A stretch of DNA of 23,343 nucleotides from CALJUZ01 sp003387805 (GCA_937975235.1 CALJUZ010000195.1:1-23343), one strand, 5' to 3'. Positions 1-8,476 are shown, numbered from the stretch's first letter. The notes: generated by a model from the sequence alone, not told the origin. Program-made: numbers and translations.

Positions 1-1367
1 TCGCTGCCGCCGCGGCCATCGTGGCGTGGCATGGCGCGCTGGCGCGCCGGCTCCGGCGCCTGCCGGGCCCCCTGGCCGCGGGCGCGGCCGTGGCCGCCGC
101 CGCGCAGCTGGGGGTCACGCCGCTGCTGGCCCGCACGTTCCACCGGCTCAGCGTGGTGGGCTGGGCCGGCAGCGTGGCCGGCTCGCCCTTGGCGTCGCTG
201 CTGGTGCCGGCGGGCCTGGCCGCGGGCCTGGTCTACCACGTGTCGCCGGAGGCGGGGCGTCTGCTGGGCCGCGTCGCCGGGCATGCCGCTTCGTGGCTGG
301 CGGCCCTGGCCCGCGGGCTGGGCGGGCTGCCCTGGTCGTCGGTGGACGCGGCGCCGCCGTCTCCGGCGGTCATGGCCGGCTGGTGGCTGCTGTGGTGGAG
401 CGCGCTGACCGGCTCCGCCCCCCGGCGCCGCCGGCGGCAGGCGGCCGCGCTGGCCGCGGCGCTCCTGGCTTTCGGCCTGTGGACGCCCCTGCTGGACGCC
501 TGGGCGGCCCCGCGGCTGACCCTGGTCTTCCTGGACGTGGGGCAGGGCGACGCGGTGTTCATTCGCACGCCCGAGGGCGTGACGGCGCTGGTGGACGGCG
601 GCGGCAGCCCGTACCCGTCCGGCGAGCCGGACCGGGATCCGGGCGAGAACGTCATCGTGCCGTACTTGCGGTACGCGGGGGTGGGCGTCGTGGACGTGGT
701 CGTCAATACCCATCCCCACGAAGACCACCTGCAGGGGCTGCTGGCCGTGCTGGCCCGGCGGCGGCCGCCGCTGGTGGTGGACGGCGGCGGGAGCGGGCCG
801 GGGCCTTCGTGGGCTGAGTACCAGCGCCTCGTCGGCGAGCTGGCGCCCGTGCGCTGGATCGCCCGGGCGGGGGACGTCATCCGCCTCGGGCGGGACGTGC
901 GGCTGGAGGTGCTGCACCCCGGCGCGCCCATGAGCGGCACCCGGTCGGACCTGAACAACAATTCCCTCGTTCTGCGGCTGGTGTACGGGGAGACCGCGGC
1001 GCTGCTGACGGGCGACGTGGAGGCGGAGGCCCAGCTGGCGCTGCTGCGGCAAGGCGCGGACGTGCGGGCCGACGTGGTCAAAGTGCCCCACCACGGCAGC
1101 CGCTGGGCGCTGGTGTCGGCCTTCTACGAGGCGGTGGGGGCGCGCGTGGCCGTTATTACCGTGGGCCGCAACAACTACGGCCACCCTTCGGAAGAGGTCA
1201 TCGCGGCCCTGGAAGGCATGGGCGTCCGGGTGTACCGCACCGACGCCAACGGCGCCGTCATCTTCTCCAGCGACGGCCGCCGCTGGTCGGTGCGCACCAT
1301 GCAGCGGCGGCGAGCGCGGGCAGGATCAGGCCGCCGCGGCGGGGAAATGGACGCCGGAAGAAGGTGA
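1..1367 (+). CDS. comEC: ComEC/Rec2 DNA-uptake channel protein, C-terminal part (5' truncated by window edge)
   Basis: This is the C-terminal part of the membrane channel that carries single-stranded DNA across the membrane during natural transformation. The frame stays open to the window edge (first full codon at 3), so the GTG at 21 is not the true start. The first ~130 residues are Ala/Leu/Trp-rich membrane segments from the end of the competence domain. They are followed by the metallo-beta-lactamase-like domain typical of long ComEC: the strand LVFLDVGQGDA, the metal-site motif THPHEDH (708-728), TGDVE, and VPHHGS near 1087-1101. The last ~20 residues are Arg/Gly-rich and look disordered. 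holA begins 4 bases after the stop, so the two are probably co-transcribed, as in Bacillus. Identity is firm; the N-terminal DNA-binding and most membrane segments lie outside the window. Confidence 0.93.
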   Translation, partial: AAAAAIVAWHGALARRLRRLPGPLAAGAAVAAAAQLGVTPLLARTFHRLSVVGWAGSVAGSPLASLLVPAGLAAGLVYHVSPEAGRLLGRVAGHAASWLAALARGLGGLPWSSVDAAPPSPAVMAGWWLLWWSALTGSAPRRRRRQAAALAAALLAFGLWTPLLDAWAAPRLTLVFLDVGQGDAVFIRTPEGVTALVDGGGSPYPSGEPDRDPGENVIVPYLRYAGVGVVDVVVNTHPHEDHLQGLLAVLARRRPPLVVDGGGSGPGPSWAEYQRLVGELAPVRWIARAGDVIRLGRDVRLEVLHPGAPMSGTRSDLNNNSLVLRLVYGETAALLTGDVEAEAQLALLRQGADVRADVVKVPHHGSRWALVSAFYEAVGARVAVITVGRNNYGHPSEEVIAALEGMGVRVYRTDANGAVIFSSDGRRWSVRTMQRRRARAGSGRRGGEMDAGRR

Positions 1368-1371
1368 CCGC

Positions 1372-2394
1372 GTGTCCGGTACGATGGCCGATCTGAAGCG
1401 AATGCTGGCCGCGGGCCCGCCCGCGGGGCTGCACCTGCTGCTGGGCGATGACGAGCTCGCGCGCGACGAGGCGTGCCGCCTCATCGAAAAAGCCGTGCTG
1501 GAAGCCGAGGGCGGCGGCGACCGGATGGTCGTCTACGGCGACGAAGCCGAACCCGACGAAATCGCCGTGGCGGCGGGGACCGGCTCTCTGTTCGGCTTCC
1601 GCCGCCTGGTCATGGTGCGGCGGTTCGACGCCATGCCCGCGGCCGCGCAGGAACGGCTGCTGCCCGTGCTCACCGACTTGCCCGCGGGCGTCACCGTGGT
1701 GCTGCTGGCCAAGTCTTTGGACAAACGGATGAAGGCGGCCAAGGCGCTGCTGGCCGCGGCGCGCGTCTGGGAGTTTTCGCTGCCCCAGCCCGCGCAGCTG
1801 CCCGCCTGGGTCGCGCAGCGGGCCGCGGAGCTGGGCGTGCGGCTGCAGGGCGATGCTGCCCGGACGCTCATCGACATGGTAGGAACCAGCCCGCTGGCGC
1901 TGCAGACGGAGCTGGAGAAGCTGGCCTTGTACGCCGCCGGCCGGCCCGTCACGGCGGAGGCGGTGCGGGACGCGGCCAGCGTGGCCATACCGCACGCGGC
2001 GGAACTGGCCGTGTTTCAAATGGCCGAGGCAGTCGCTGAAGGCCGCACCAAGGAAGCGCTGTCGATCTTGCGCGACTTGCTGGCGGTAGGGGAGTACCCG
2101 CTGGTCATCTTGTCTCTCATCGGCCGCCAGTACCGCCTCATCTTGACCGCGTGCGGCCTGCCCGCGGGCGCGTCGCCGGCGGCGCTGGCTCGCGCGCTGG
2201 GCATTCCCCAGGCGCCGGCCCGGCGCGTGGCCGCCCAGGCGCGCGCCCTCGGCGCCGAGGGCGCGGCCTTGGGCCTCCGGCGGGTGCTGGAAGCGGACAT
2301 GGCAATAAAAAAGGGCCTGGAACCTCGTCTCGTCCTCGAAACGTTGGTTGTGGCCCTCTCCGCGATGAACAAACATGCAATGGGGAAATATTAA
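1372..2394 (+). CDS. holA: DNA polymerase III delta subunit (clamp-loader wrench)
   Basis: This is the delta subunit of the clamp loader, which opens the sliding clamp so it can be placed on primed DNA. The 340-residue length is normal. It begins with the family pattern LLLGDDELARDEACRLIEKA, has the central GSLFGFRRLVMVRRFD strand-helix unit, and has the C-terminal helical part with EKLALYA and SLIGRQYRLIL. The GTG at 1372 is chosen because AAGGTGA lies 5-6 bases upstream within the end of comEC; an in-frame ATG at 1384 is a possible alternative. The stop codon TAA (2392-2394) overlaps the stop of the convergent rpsT within a shared TTAA, so no intergenic terminator can exist here. Assignment rests on family pattern and on the conserved comEC-holA-rpsT order. 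Confidence 0.92.
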   Translation: MSGTMADLKRMLAAGPPAGLHLLLGDDELARDEACRLIEKAVLEAEGGGDRMVVYGDEAEPDEIAVAAGTGSLFGFRRLVMVRRFDAMPAAAQERLLPVLTDLPAGVTVVLLAKSLDKRMKAAKALLAAARVWEFSLPQPAQLPAWVAQRAAELGVRLQGDAARTLIDMVGTSPLALQTELEKLALYAAGRPVTAEAVRDAASVAIPHAAELAVFQMAEAVAEGRTKEALSILRDLLAVGEYPLVILSLIGRQYRLILTACGLPAGASPAALARALGIPQAPARRVAAQARALGAEGAALGLRRVLEADMAIKKGLEPRLVLETLVVALSAMNKHAMGKY

Positions 2395-2666
2395 TCGGCG
2401 GCGCCGGCCGGCGCGTTGAGCCGAGCGGCCAGCCTCGCTTTGCGGCGGGAGGCTTCGTTGCGGTGGATGACCCCTTTGGCCGCAGCTCGGTCGATCTGGC
2501 TCACGGCTTTGCGGAACGCCTCGTTGGCCGCGCCCTGGTCGCCGCCGGCCAAGGCTTCCTGGAAACGGCGGATGGCCGTCTTCATCCGGGATTTCACCAT
2601 CCGGTTCCGCAGCGTGCGCCGGGCGGTGACGCGCACCCGCTTCGCGGCGGATCGAGTATTGGGCAC
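2391..2666 (-). CDS. rpsT: 30S ribosomal protein S20
   Basis: This is small-subunit protein S20, which binds 16S rRNA early in assembly. The 91-residue product is strongly basic and shows the family hallmarks: an N-terminal MPNTRSAAKR segment, an NRMVKSRMKTAIRRF helix, and the C-terminal RAAAKGVIHRNEASRRKARLA segment. The start is GTG, supported by a strong Shine-Dalgarno run AGGAGGGAGGT about 7 bases upstream. It lies opposite to its neighbours between holA and gpr, as in Bacillus. It shares a four-base stop overlap with holA. A few Ala/Gly/Pro residues extend the C terminus beyond the usual end. Confidence 0.96.
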   Translation of the reverse strand: MPNTRSAAKRVRVTARRTLRNRMVKSRMKTAIRRFQEALAGGDQGAANEAFRKAVSQIDRAAAKGVIHRNEASRRKARLAARLNAPAGAAD

Positions 2667-2703
2667 CTGGCAGACCTCCCTCCTGTTTCAAGTAGCCTCA
2701 AGT

Positions 2704-2712
2704 ATATTACCA
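2704..2712 (-). promoter_or_regulatory. putative extended -10 promoter of rpsT
   Basis: On the minus strand the sequence reads TGG-TAATAT, an extended -10 element, with the alternative hexamer TATACT shifted by three bases. No good -35 box is seen. Transcription would start about 30 bases before the rpsT GTG, leaving a short leader with the strong Shine-Dalgarno sequence. Pattern evidence only. Confidence 0.35.
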
Positions 2713-2761
2713 CAACATCCGCCGGAAGGGTATAGGCGAGTTCGCGCGGTGGCAGAATCCC

Positions 2762-3904
2762 ATGGCGGGGGGTGGGGCCGTGGCAGAGACGTCCCTTCAC
2801 GACCAGTGGGTGCGGAAGTACGGGACCCGGACGGACCTGGCCCTGGAGGCGCGGGAAGTCGTCGTCCGGCACGAGGGCCCGCCGGAAATTCCCGGCGTCG
2901 CGGTGGACACGGAGGAAACGCCCGTCGGGCTCGTCTCGCGGGTGACCATCGCCACCGAAGAGGGCAGCCGCGCCATGGGGAAAATGCCGGGCCGCTACAC
3001 GACCATCGAGGCCGCCGCGCTGCGGCGGCGGGACCACGCCGGGCTGGAGGAGACGGCGGCCCTCATCGGCAGGGAGATCCGCGCCTATCTCCAGGCGCTG
3101 GGCGTCCCGCCGGACGGCCAGACCATCGTCATCGGCCTGGGCAACTGGAACGCGACGCCCGACGCTTTGGGACCGCGCACCGTGCATCACTTGGCGGTGA
3201 CGCGTCACTTCTATTTCTCCGCGCCGCCCGACGGCCGGCGGGGGATGCGGCCGGTGGCCGGGCTGGCCCCGGGCGTGCTGGGCATTACGGGCCTGGAGAC
3301 GGCCGAAATCGTCCTGGGCCTGGTGCGGCAAGTGCAGCCCGCGGCCGTCGTCTGCGTGGACGCGCTGGCGGCCCGCAGCACCGAGCGGCTGCTGACGACG
3401 ATCCAAATCTCCGACGCCGGCATTCAGCCGGGCTCGGGCGTGGGCAACAAGCGCTTCGGCATCAACCGCCAAACGCTGGGGGTGCCCGTGCTGGCCGTGG
3501 GCGTGCCGACGGTGGTCCACGCGACGACGGTGGTGGGCGACGGTCTGGAACGGCTGGCGGCCGGCGGCGGGATGCCGCGGCCCGGACCGTACGGGGCGCC
3601 GGCCTACGGGGGGCCGCCGGCCGCGGCTTTTCCGGGCGGGGGAAACGCCCCCTTCGGCGCCCCGCCGCACGGAGTCCCGCCGCCGGGCGCCGCGGGGCCT
3701 CCGCCGTCGGTGCCGCCGGACGTCAAGCGGGAAGTGGTGGAGGACGTGCTCCGGCCGTTCATGGGTGATCTGGTCATGACGCCGAAAGAGATCGACGTGC
3801 TGGTGGAGGACGCGGCCGAGACGCTGGCCGAGGGGCTGAACCAGGGACTGCATGACGACCTGGATCTGAACCGCCTCATCTTGTCGGCCATCGGCGGGGG
3901 CTAG
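2762..3904 (+). CDS. gpr: spore germination protease GPR
   Basis: GPR is the endopeptidase that degrades small acid-soluble spore proteins at germination. It is made as a zymogen in the forespore. From the ATG at 2762, GTRTDLALE (residues 21-29) marks the expected autoprocessing site before Thr24. The two conserved acidic positions of the family fall at Asp134 (in TPDALGP) and Asp200 (in VCVDAL), 66 residues apart, the same spacing as the Asp127/Asp193 pair known from Bacillus megaterium GPR. The C-terminal helix has VMTPKEIDVLVEDAAE. A Pro/Gly-rich insertion of about 50 residues (271-320) sits before that tail. The start is uncertain: ATG 2762 has no clear ribosome site, while the GTG at 2780 follows a G-rich GGGGTGGGG run. 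The stop overlaps that of the convergent downstream gene in CTAG. Confidence 0.93.
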   Translation: MAGGGAVAETSLHDQWVRKYGTRTDLALEAREVVVRHEGPPEIPGVAVDTEETPVGLVSRVTIATEEGSRAMGKMPGRYTTIEAAALRRRDHAGLEETAALIGREIRAYLQALGVPPDGQTIVIGLGNWNATPDALGPRTVHHLAVTRHFYFSAPPDGRRGMRPVAGLAPGVLGITGLETAEIVLGLVRQVQPAAVVCVDALAARSTERLLTTIQISDAGIQPGSGVGNKRFGINRQTLGVPVLAVGVPTVVHATTVVGDGLERLAAGGGMPRPGPYGAPAYGGPPAAAFPGGGNAPFGAPPHGVPPPGAAGPPPSVPPDVKREVVEDVLRPFMGDLVMTPKEIDVLVEDAAETLAEGLNQGLHDDLDLNRLILSAIGGG

Positions 3905-5256
3905 CGGGATGCCTTCTCCGGATCCAGAACGCGCTCTATCGTTTCCAAGACGTCGTCCGCGAAGTCCTCGGGCGTCGTTTCGCCGGCCATGAACGCGCGC
4001 CACAGCGGCAGCAAGGCCTCCCGGACGGCGTCGGCGGACGCGGGCGCGCCCCACGGCGGCACCGCGGCCGCGCGCCGGGCCGCCTGCAGCAGCGCGTCCC
4101 GGTTGGCCTCATCCCACGGCGCCCGCCGGCTCCACGTCTGCCACCCGTCCACGGTTACGGGCAGCAGCCCTACGGCTTCCACCAGCCAGGCTTCCGTTTT
4201 CGCCGCCAAAAACGCGGCCAGCGCCGCGGCCAGACGGGTGTGGTCGTCGCCTTTGTAGGGGGTTTGGTGAAAGACGAAGTACGCGCTGGCCTCCACGGGC
4301 CATACCGGATCGGCCTCCGGGGGGCGGGGCGGCGGCACGACGACGAAGCGTCCCGGCGCGAGGCGCATGGCGCTTTGCGCGGCGTACGGGTTCACGGGCG
4401 CCAAGACGTCCGCATCGCCGCTTAGCAAGCGCTCCAGCCGGCGCCGCGCGGCGGCGTCCGGGCCACCCGGGGCCGCCTGCGCATGGTACGTCTCGCGCAG
4501 CCAGGCGGCGGCCCGGGTCAGCTGCTCCCGGTCCCAGGCCAACCGGCCGTCCGCGTCCGCGTAGGACGGGAAGCCCGCCGCGCCCATCAACTGCTCCAGA
4601 AGGCGAAGGGACGTGTAGTCCAGCGCCGGGGAGAGAGGGGGCCGGCCCGCCGGGCCGGAGGCGGCGCGCCACTGGTCGTAGGTCCAGACCCCGCCCGCGG
4701 CCGCTTCTTTCCGGGCCAGCCAGCCGTCCCACCACAGACCCCGGGGCCAGCCCCACACGGCGCCGCGGGCCGTCAGGGCGTCCAGCGCGGGCCCGTCGTA
4801 CGCCGGGGGCTCGTCGCGGGCGGGAGGGGGCAGGTACGGCGACGCGGGCACTTGCCGCGGCAGGCCCCACAACACCGTGCGCGCCGCGCCGTACACGTCG
4901 GGCGGCGCGCCGGACGCCAGGGCGGCCGCCAGCCGGTCCCGGGCCGCCGCTTCGTCCAGCAGTTCAACCGTCACGCGCGCATTGGCATGCAGCTCCGAAA
5001 ACTCCTGCACGGCCCGCTCCAGCACGGCCCGCTGTGACTCTCTCGCCCACGGCGCGGGCACTTCTTCCTCCCAGACGGCCAGCTCGTACACCGCGTCGTC
5101 CCGGATGCGGGCGCGCGGGTTGATTTTCACGCCGCCGACGTCGAACCGGTGCAGCCAGCCCGTCTGCCACAAAAGGAGGTACGCGGCCGCCAAGACCGCG
5201 GGCAGCGCCAGGGCCATGACCAGCAGCAGGAGCCGGGACCGCGCCCTTCCGGCCAA
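3901..5256 (-). CDS. membrane-anchored extracellular solute-binding-like protein
   Basis: This 451-residue protein resembles family 1 extracellular solute-binding proteins of ABC transporters. Evidence is an N-terminal hydrophobic segment (about residues 8-30) followed by a two-lobed-type sequence: AVWEEEVPAP, VTVELLDEAAARDRLAAALASG and PPDVYG near the start, then Trp/Tyr-rich segments that would suit a binding cleft. There is no lipobox cysteine, so it is predicted to stay as an uncleaved or peptidase-I-cleaved export segment rather than a lipoprotein. The start is TTG, chosen because GGAAGGAGGT sits 8 bases upstream, a near-perfect ribosome site. No permease or ATPase genes lie nearby, so substrate and even transport function are unknown. 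It interrupts the usual gpr-spoIIP adjacency on the opposite strand, which may suggest a sporulation or envelope role, but that is inference. Confidence 0.7.
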   Translation of the reverse strand: MAGRARSRLLLLVMALALPAVLAAAYLLLWQTGWLHRFDVGGVKINPRARIRDDAVYELAVWEEEVPAPWARESQRAVLERAVQEFSELHANARVTVELLDEAAARDRLAAALASGAPPDVYGAARTVLWGLPRQVPASPYLPPPARDEPPAYDGPALDALTARGAVWGWPRGLWWDGWLARKEAAAGGVWTYDQWRAASGPAGRPPLSPALDYTSLRLLEQLMGAAGFPSYADADGRLAWDREQLTRAAAWLRETYHAQAAPGGPDAAARRRLERLLSGDADVLAPVNPYAAQSAMRLAPGRFVVVPPPRPPEADPVWPVEASAYFVFHQTPYKGDDHTRLAAALAAFLAAKTEAWLVEAVGLLPVTVDGWQTWSRRAPWDEANRDALLQAARRAAAVPPWGAPASADAVREALLPLWRAFMAGETTPEDFADDVLETIERVLDPEKASR

Positions 5257-5323
5257 CGGGACGGACCTCCTTCCTGATGGGTCAACGATACGCCGCTAGA
5301 GGGGAAATATGCGGGGCGCCGCG

Positions 5324-5353
5324 GCATGATGCGCGGCGTGGGCGCCATAGGAT
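5324..5353 (+). promoter_or_regulatory. putative sigma-E-type promoter of spoIIP
   Basis: GCATGAT (5324-5330) and CATAGGAT (5346-5353) are separated by 15 bases, resembling the mother-cell sigma-E pattern (-35 near GKATATT, -10 near CATACAAT). It lies about 30 bases before the spoIIP start. spoIIP is known to be sigma-E-controlled in Bacillus. The match is partial and was found by eye. Confidence 0.35.
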
Positions 5354-5381
5354 GGTGTAGGACGGGGAGAGGGGGGCCTGC

Positions 5382-6797
5382 GTGCGAAGGCGTTCCCGCC
5401 GGGCGCCGCGCCCGGCGCCCTTGGGGCTCCGGGCAGCGGTGCGGATGTCGCCCGCGGCCCGGCGCGCGGCGCGCAACGTCATGGCCTTGTGGCTGGCCGT
5501 GCTGGCCGCCGCCGGCGCGGCCGCGGTGGCCCGCGTTTTTCCGGGCGCCGGGGAAGGCCCGGCCCTTCCCGTCGCGGCCCGGGCCGGGTGGGCCGCCGCG
5601 CTGGACGCGGTGCTGGAGGCCCTTCCGTCCCCGGGGGAGCCCGAAGGCGGCCCGCCGGCCTGGGCCCGATGGGCTGTGCGAACGGCTTGGCCCGTGCTGC
5701 TGGGCGACGACGAGCCGCAGTCCGGCGGGACCTTAGGCCGGCTGCAGGCGGCCCGGCGGGTGCTGGCGGCGCTGGCGGGCTTCGATCCGGGCGACCCCGT
5801 GGCCGTGCTGGCCTATCAGCTGCCCGGATTTGAAGCGCAGCAGGGACTCGGCGGCGGCGGGGCCGCCGCGGCCCGCTGGCGGTTTGCCGCCGGGCCCGGG
5901 CCGGCCGCGTCTTCGCCCGATGCCGCCGGGATGGAGCGCGCGCCCGCAGCGGCGCCGGCCGGTCCTCGGGAACCGTCCGCCGACGACGGGCGGGCGGCGC
6001 CCGGCCTGCCGCCGTCTCCGCCGCAGCCGCCACCGTCGCAGCCGCCGCAGCAGCCGCCGGAGCCGCAGCCGCCGACGGAGCCGCCCGAGCATGCCGGGTT
6101 GCCGATCTCGCCCCTGGAGCGCCTTCAGGCCGTCGCGTGGGGCGACGACTGCCGGGTGCTCATCTACCACACGCATACGTCGGAAATGTACCGGACCGAT
6201 TCCTTCGCGCCGGCGCAGCCCGAGCAGTACCACCTGTTCAACTCGACGGACACGGGCATCGTGCGCGTCGGCCGCGCCCTGGCCCGCCGCCTGGAGGAGC
6301 TGGGCATCCCCGCCTGCCACGTGACCGCGGTGCACGACTGGCCGTCGCATCCGCGCGCGTACATCGAAGCCCGGGCCACGGTGGAGGAGTTTTTGGCGCG
6401 GCACCCTCACGTCGAGATCGTGCTGGACGTGCACCGGGACGCGCCGTCGGGCCTGGTGACGACGGTGGCGGGCCGGCGGGCCGCCCAAATCGCCTTCGTC
6501 GTGGGCACCAACGGCAGCATGCACCCGGACTGGCCGCGCAACGCCGAGTTCGCCCGGGCGCTGGCCGATTTGCTGGAGCGGCGGCATCCGGGCCTGTTCC
6601 GCCGCATCATCGAGCGGCCCGACGCCCGGCTGAATCAAGACTTGCATCCCCGTGCCGTTTTGGTGGAAATCGGCTCCTACGACACGCACCTGGAGGAAGC
6701 GGTATTAAGCGCGGAACTGTTCGCGGAAGTCGTGGCGGACATGCTGCACGTCCTCCGCTTCGGGCGGTCGGTGCTGGATCCGGCGCCCGTGCGCTGA
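5382..6797 (+). CDS. spoIIP: stage II sporulation protein P (peptidoglycan amidase)
   Basis: SpoIIP is the zinc-dependent cell-wall amidase/endopeptidase of the DMP engulfment machine, acting from the mother-cell membrane with SpoIID and SpoIIM. The 471-residue product has a basic N terminus, one membrane segment (about residues 33-52), a variable middle region, a Pro/Gln-rich linker (about 207-240), and the C-terminal catalytic domain. That domain shows IYHTHTSEMY with His263 and His265, DVHRDAP with His351, and VEIGS with Glu429, matching the expected metal and catalytic positions. The start GTG at 5382 follows GGGGAGAGGGGGG. The upstream neighbour gpr is conserved in this order although an inverted gene now separates them. 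The gene ends 31 bases before the convergent murJ stop. Confidence 0.93.
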   Translation: MRRRSRRAPRPAPLGLRAAVRMSPAARRAARNVMALWLAVLAAAGAAAVARVFPGAGEGPALPVAARAGWAAALDAVLEALPSPGEPEGGPPAWARWAVRTAWPVLLGDDEPQSGGTLGRLQAARRVLAALAGFDPGDPVAVLAYQLPGFEAQQGLGGGGAAAARWRFAAGPGPAASSPDAAGMERAPAAAPAGPREPSADDGRAAPGLPPSPPQPPPSQPPQQPPEPQPPTEPPEHAGLPISPLERLQAVAWGDDCRVLIYHTHTSEMYRTDSFAPAQPEQYHLFNSTDTGIVRVGRALARRLEELGIPACHVTAVHDWPSHPRAYIEARATVEEFLARHPHVEIVLDVHRDAPSGLVTTVAGRRAAQIAFVVGTNGSMHPDWPRNAEFARALADLLERRHPGLFRRIIERPDARLNQDLHPRAVLVEIGSYDTHLEEAVLSAELFAEVVADMLHVLRFGRSVLDPAPVR

Positions 6798-6828
6798 GCC
6801 GTCCCGTTCCCTCGCGGGCGGGGGGGCG

Positions 6829-8412
6829 CTAGGGACGCCGTTTCCGAAGGAGGCGGCGGCCGAACATGGACGCGACCATCCGGAGCTCCTCCATGCGGAG
6901 CAGCGCGGCCGCGGCTGCATAGACGGCCACCCCCGCCGCGATGCCCGCGCCCGTCTCGGCCAGGCGTCCCGCCAGGGTGCCCACGTCCACCCGGGCGCCC
7001 ACCGCCGCCGCGGCGCCCGCGGCCGCGGGCATCATGATCAGGGCGGCCAGCCCGGCGCGGGCCAGGGTGCCGAGCAGCGCCCGGCCTTCCAGCCGCCCGC
7101 CTACTTTCCCGCGGAGGAAGTACAGCTGCGCCGACATCTGCACGATGGACGCGGCGGCGTTGGCCAGCGCCAGCCCGCCGTGCTCCAGATTGGTCCAGCG
7201 CAGCAGCGCGAGGCTCAAGGCCGTGTTGGTCAAGACCGTCAGCGCTCCGATCTTCACCGGCGTGACGGTGTCCTGCAGCGAGTAGAAGGCGCGGGTGAGA
7301 AGCTGCACCGACGACACCGCGAACAAGCCCACGGCGAAAAACGACAGCGCGTAGGCCGTGGTCGCCGTGTCGGACGGCCCGAACTCGCCCACCTCGAACA
7401 GCAGCCGGACGATGGGCTGGCCCAGGGCCGCCAGCCCCGCGGCCGACGGGACGGTGATGAACAAAATCGACCGGAGCCCCGCGGTCAGGGTCGTGCGGAA
7501 CTGCCGCACGTCGCCCAGCGCCGCGATGCGGGACATCACGGGGTAGATGACCATGGACATGCCCATGCCGAACACGCCCAGCGGCAGCTGCACCAGCCGG
7601 TTGGCCAGATTGAGGGCGGTGATGCGGCCGTCGGGCAGCGTGGAGGCCAGAGCGGTCAAAATGATGGTGTTGAGTTGGACGATGGACAGCCCGATGATGG
7701 TGGGCCCCATCAGCTTCAGCACCTTGCGCAGGCCCGGGTGCTTCAGGTCGATGCGCCACGGGCGGCGGCGGGCCCGGGACGCGACGAAGGGCACCTGCAT
7801 GAGGAAATTGGTCACGGCGCCCGCCACGGTGCCCACGGCCATGCCCATGATGCCCATGCGCGGCCCCAGCACGTAGGCGCCCAGCGTGATGGCGATGTTG
7901 TACATGATGGGCCCCAGAAGGGGAACCGCGAAGCTTTGGTATGAATTGTGGACGCCCATGCCCACGCCGGCCAGCGCCGTAAACAGCACCGCGGGAAACA
8001 TGACACGCATGAGGACGACCAAAAAGGCCAGCTGTTGGTCGTCGAAGCCCGGCGCGACGAGAGGCGCCAGCCAAGGCGAAGCGATGACGCCCAGCACCGT
8101 CAGGACGACCAGTCCCAAACTGATCAAGTTGATAAACGTGGAGGCCATGGCCCAGGCGTCGTCTTCCTGCCCGCGGGCCAGCATGCCGCTGAAGACGGGG
8201 ATGAACGCGCTGCTGATGGCGCCGCCTACCAGCAGGAAGTACATGAGGTCGGGAATGTTGAACGCGGCCCGGAACGCGTCGGTTTCCCAGGTCAGGCCGA
8301 ACACTTCGGCCACGGCCCGCTCCCGGATGAAGCCCAGAAGGCGGGAGATCAGGATGAGCACCATGACGATGCCGGCGTTCTTGGCGATGGTGCGGCCGTG
8401 GGCGTCGCTCAT
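6829..8412 (-). CDS. murJ: lipid II flippase MurJ (MviN family)
   Basis: MurJ moves the peptidoglycan precursor lipid II across the cytoplasmic membrane. The 527-residue product is almost entirely membrane-spanning, as expected for its 14-helix fold. It begins with SRLLGFIRERAVAEVFG, followed by ETDAFRAAFNIPDLMYFLLVGGAISSAFIPVF, the characteristic N-terminal signature of the family. The ATG at 8410-8412 is preceded by GGAGG about 7 bases upstream; the open frame continues far upstream only because of high GC and reads antisense to lepA. It is a single inverted gene between spoIIP and lepA, where Bacillus has none. Several MurJ-like paralogues can exist in spore formers, so a role in polysaccharide or spore-wall synthesis is an alternative. 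Confidence 0.93.
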   Translation of the reverse strand: MSDAHGRTIAKNAGIVMVLILISRLLGFIRERAVAEVFGLTWETDAFRAAFNIPDLMYFLLVGGAISSAFIPVFSGMLARGQEDDAWAMASTFINLISLGLVVLTVLGVIASPWLAPLVAPGFDDQQLAFLVVLMRVMFPAVLFTALAGVGMGVHNSYQSFAVPLLGPIMYNIAITLGAYVLGPRMGIMGMAVGTVAGAVTNFLMQVPFVASRARRRPWRIDLKHPGLRKVLKLMGPTIIGLSIVQLNTIILTALASTLPDGRITALNLANRLVQLPLGVFGMGMSMVIYPVMSRIAALGDVRQFRTTLTAGLRSILFITVPSAAGLAALGQPIVRLLFEVGEFGPSDTATTAYALSFFAVGLFAVSSVQLLTRAFYSLQDTVTPVKIGALTVLTNTALSLALLRWTNLEHGGLALANAAASIVQMSAQLYFLRGKVGGRLEGRALLGTLARAGLAALIMMPAAAGAAAAVGARVDVGTLAGRLAETGAGIAAGVAVYAAAAALLRMEELRMVASMFGRRLLRKRRP

Positions 8413-8476
8413 GCAGTTTCCTCCAGTCGTTTCCAAAGGCCAACAGTTCTGCGTCCGGCCGGCCGTGTCCTGGTTC

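Noticed and set aside
6800..6837. CGTCCC/GGGACG hairpin between the spoIIP and murJ stops as a two-way terminator.
   Set aside because: The stem is only 6 bp, has a large loop and no T-run, and it overlaps the murJ stop; chance pairing in GC-rich sequence cannot be excluded.
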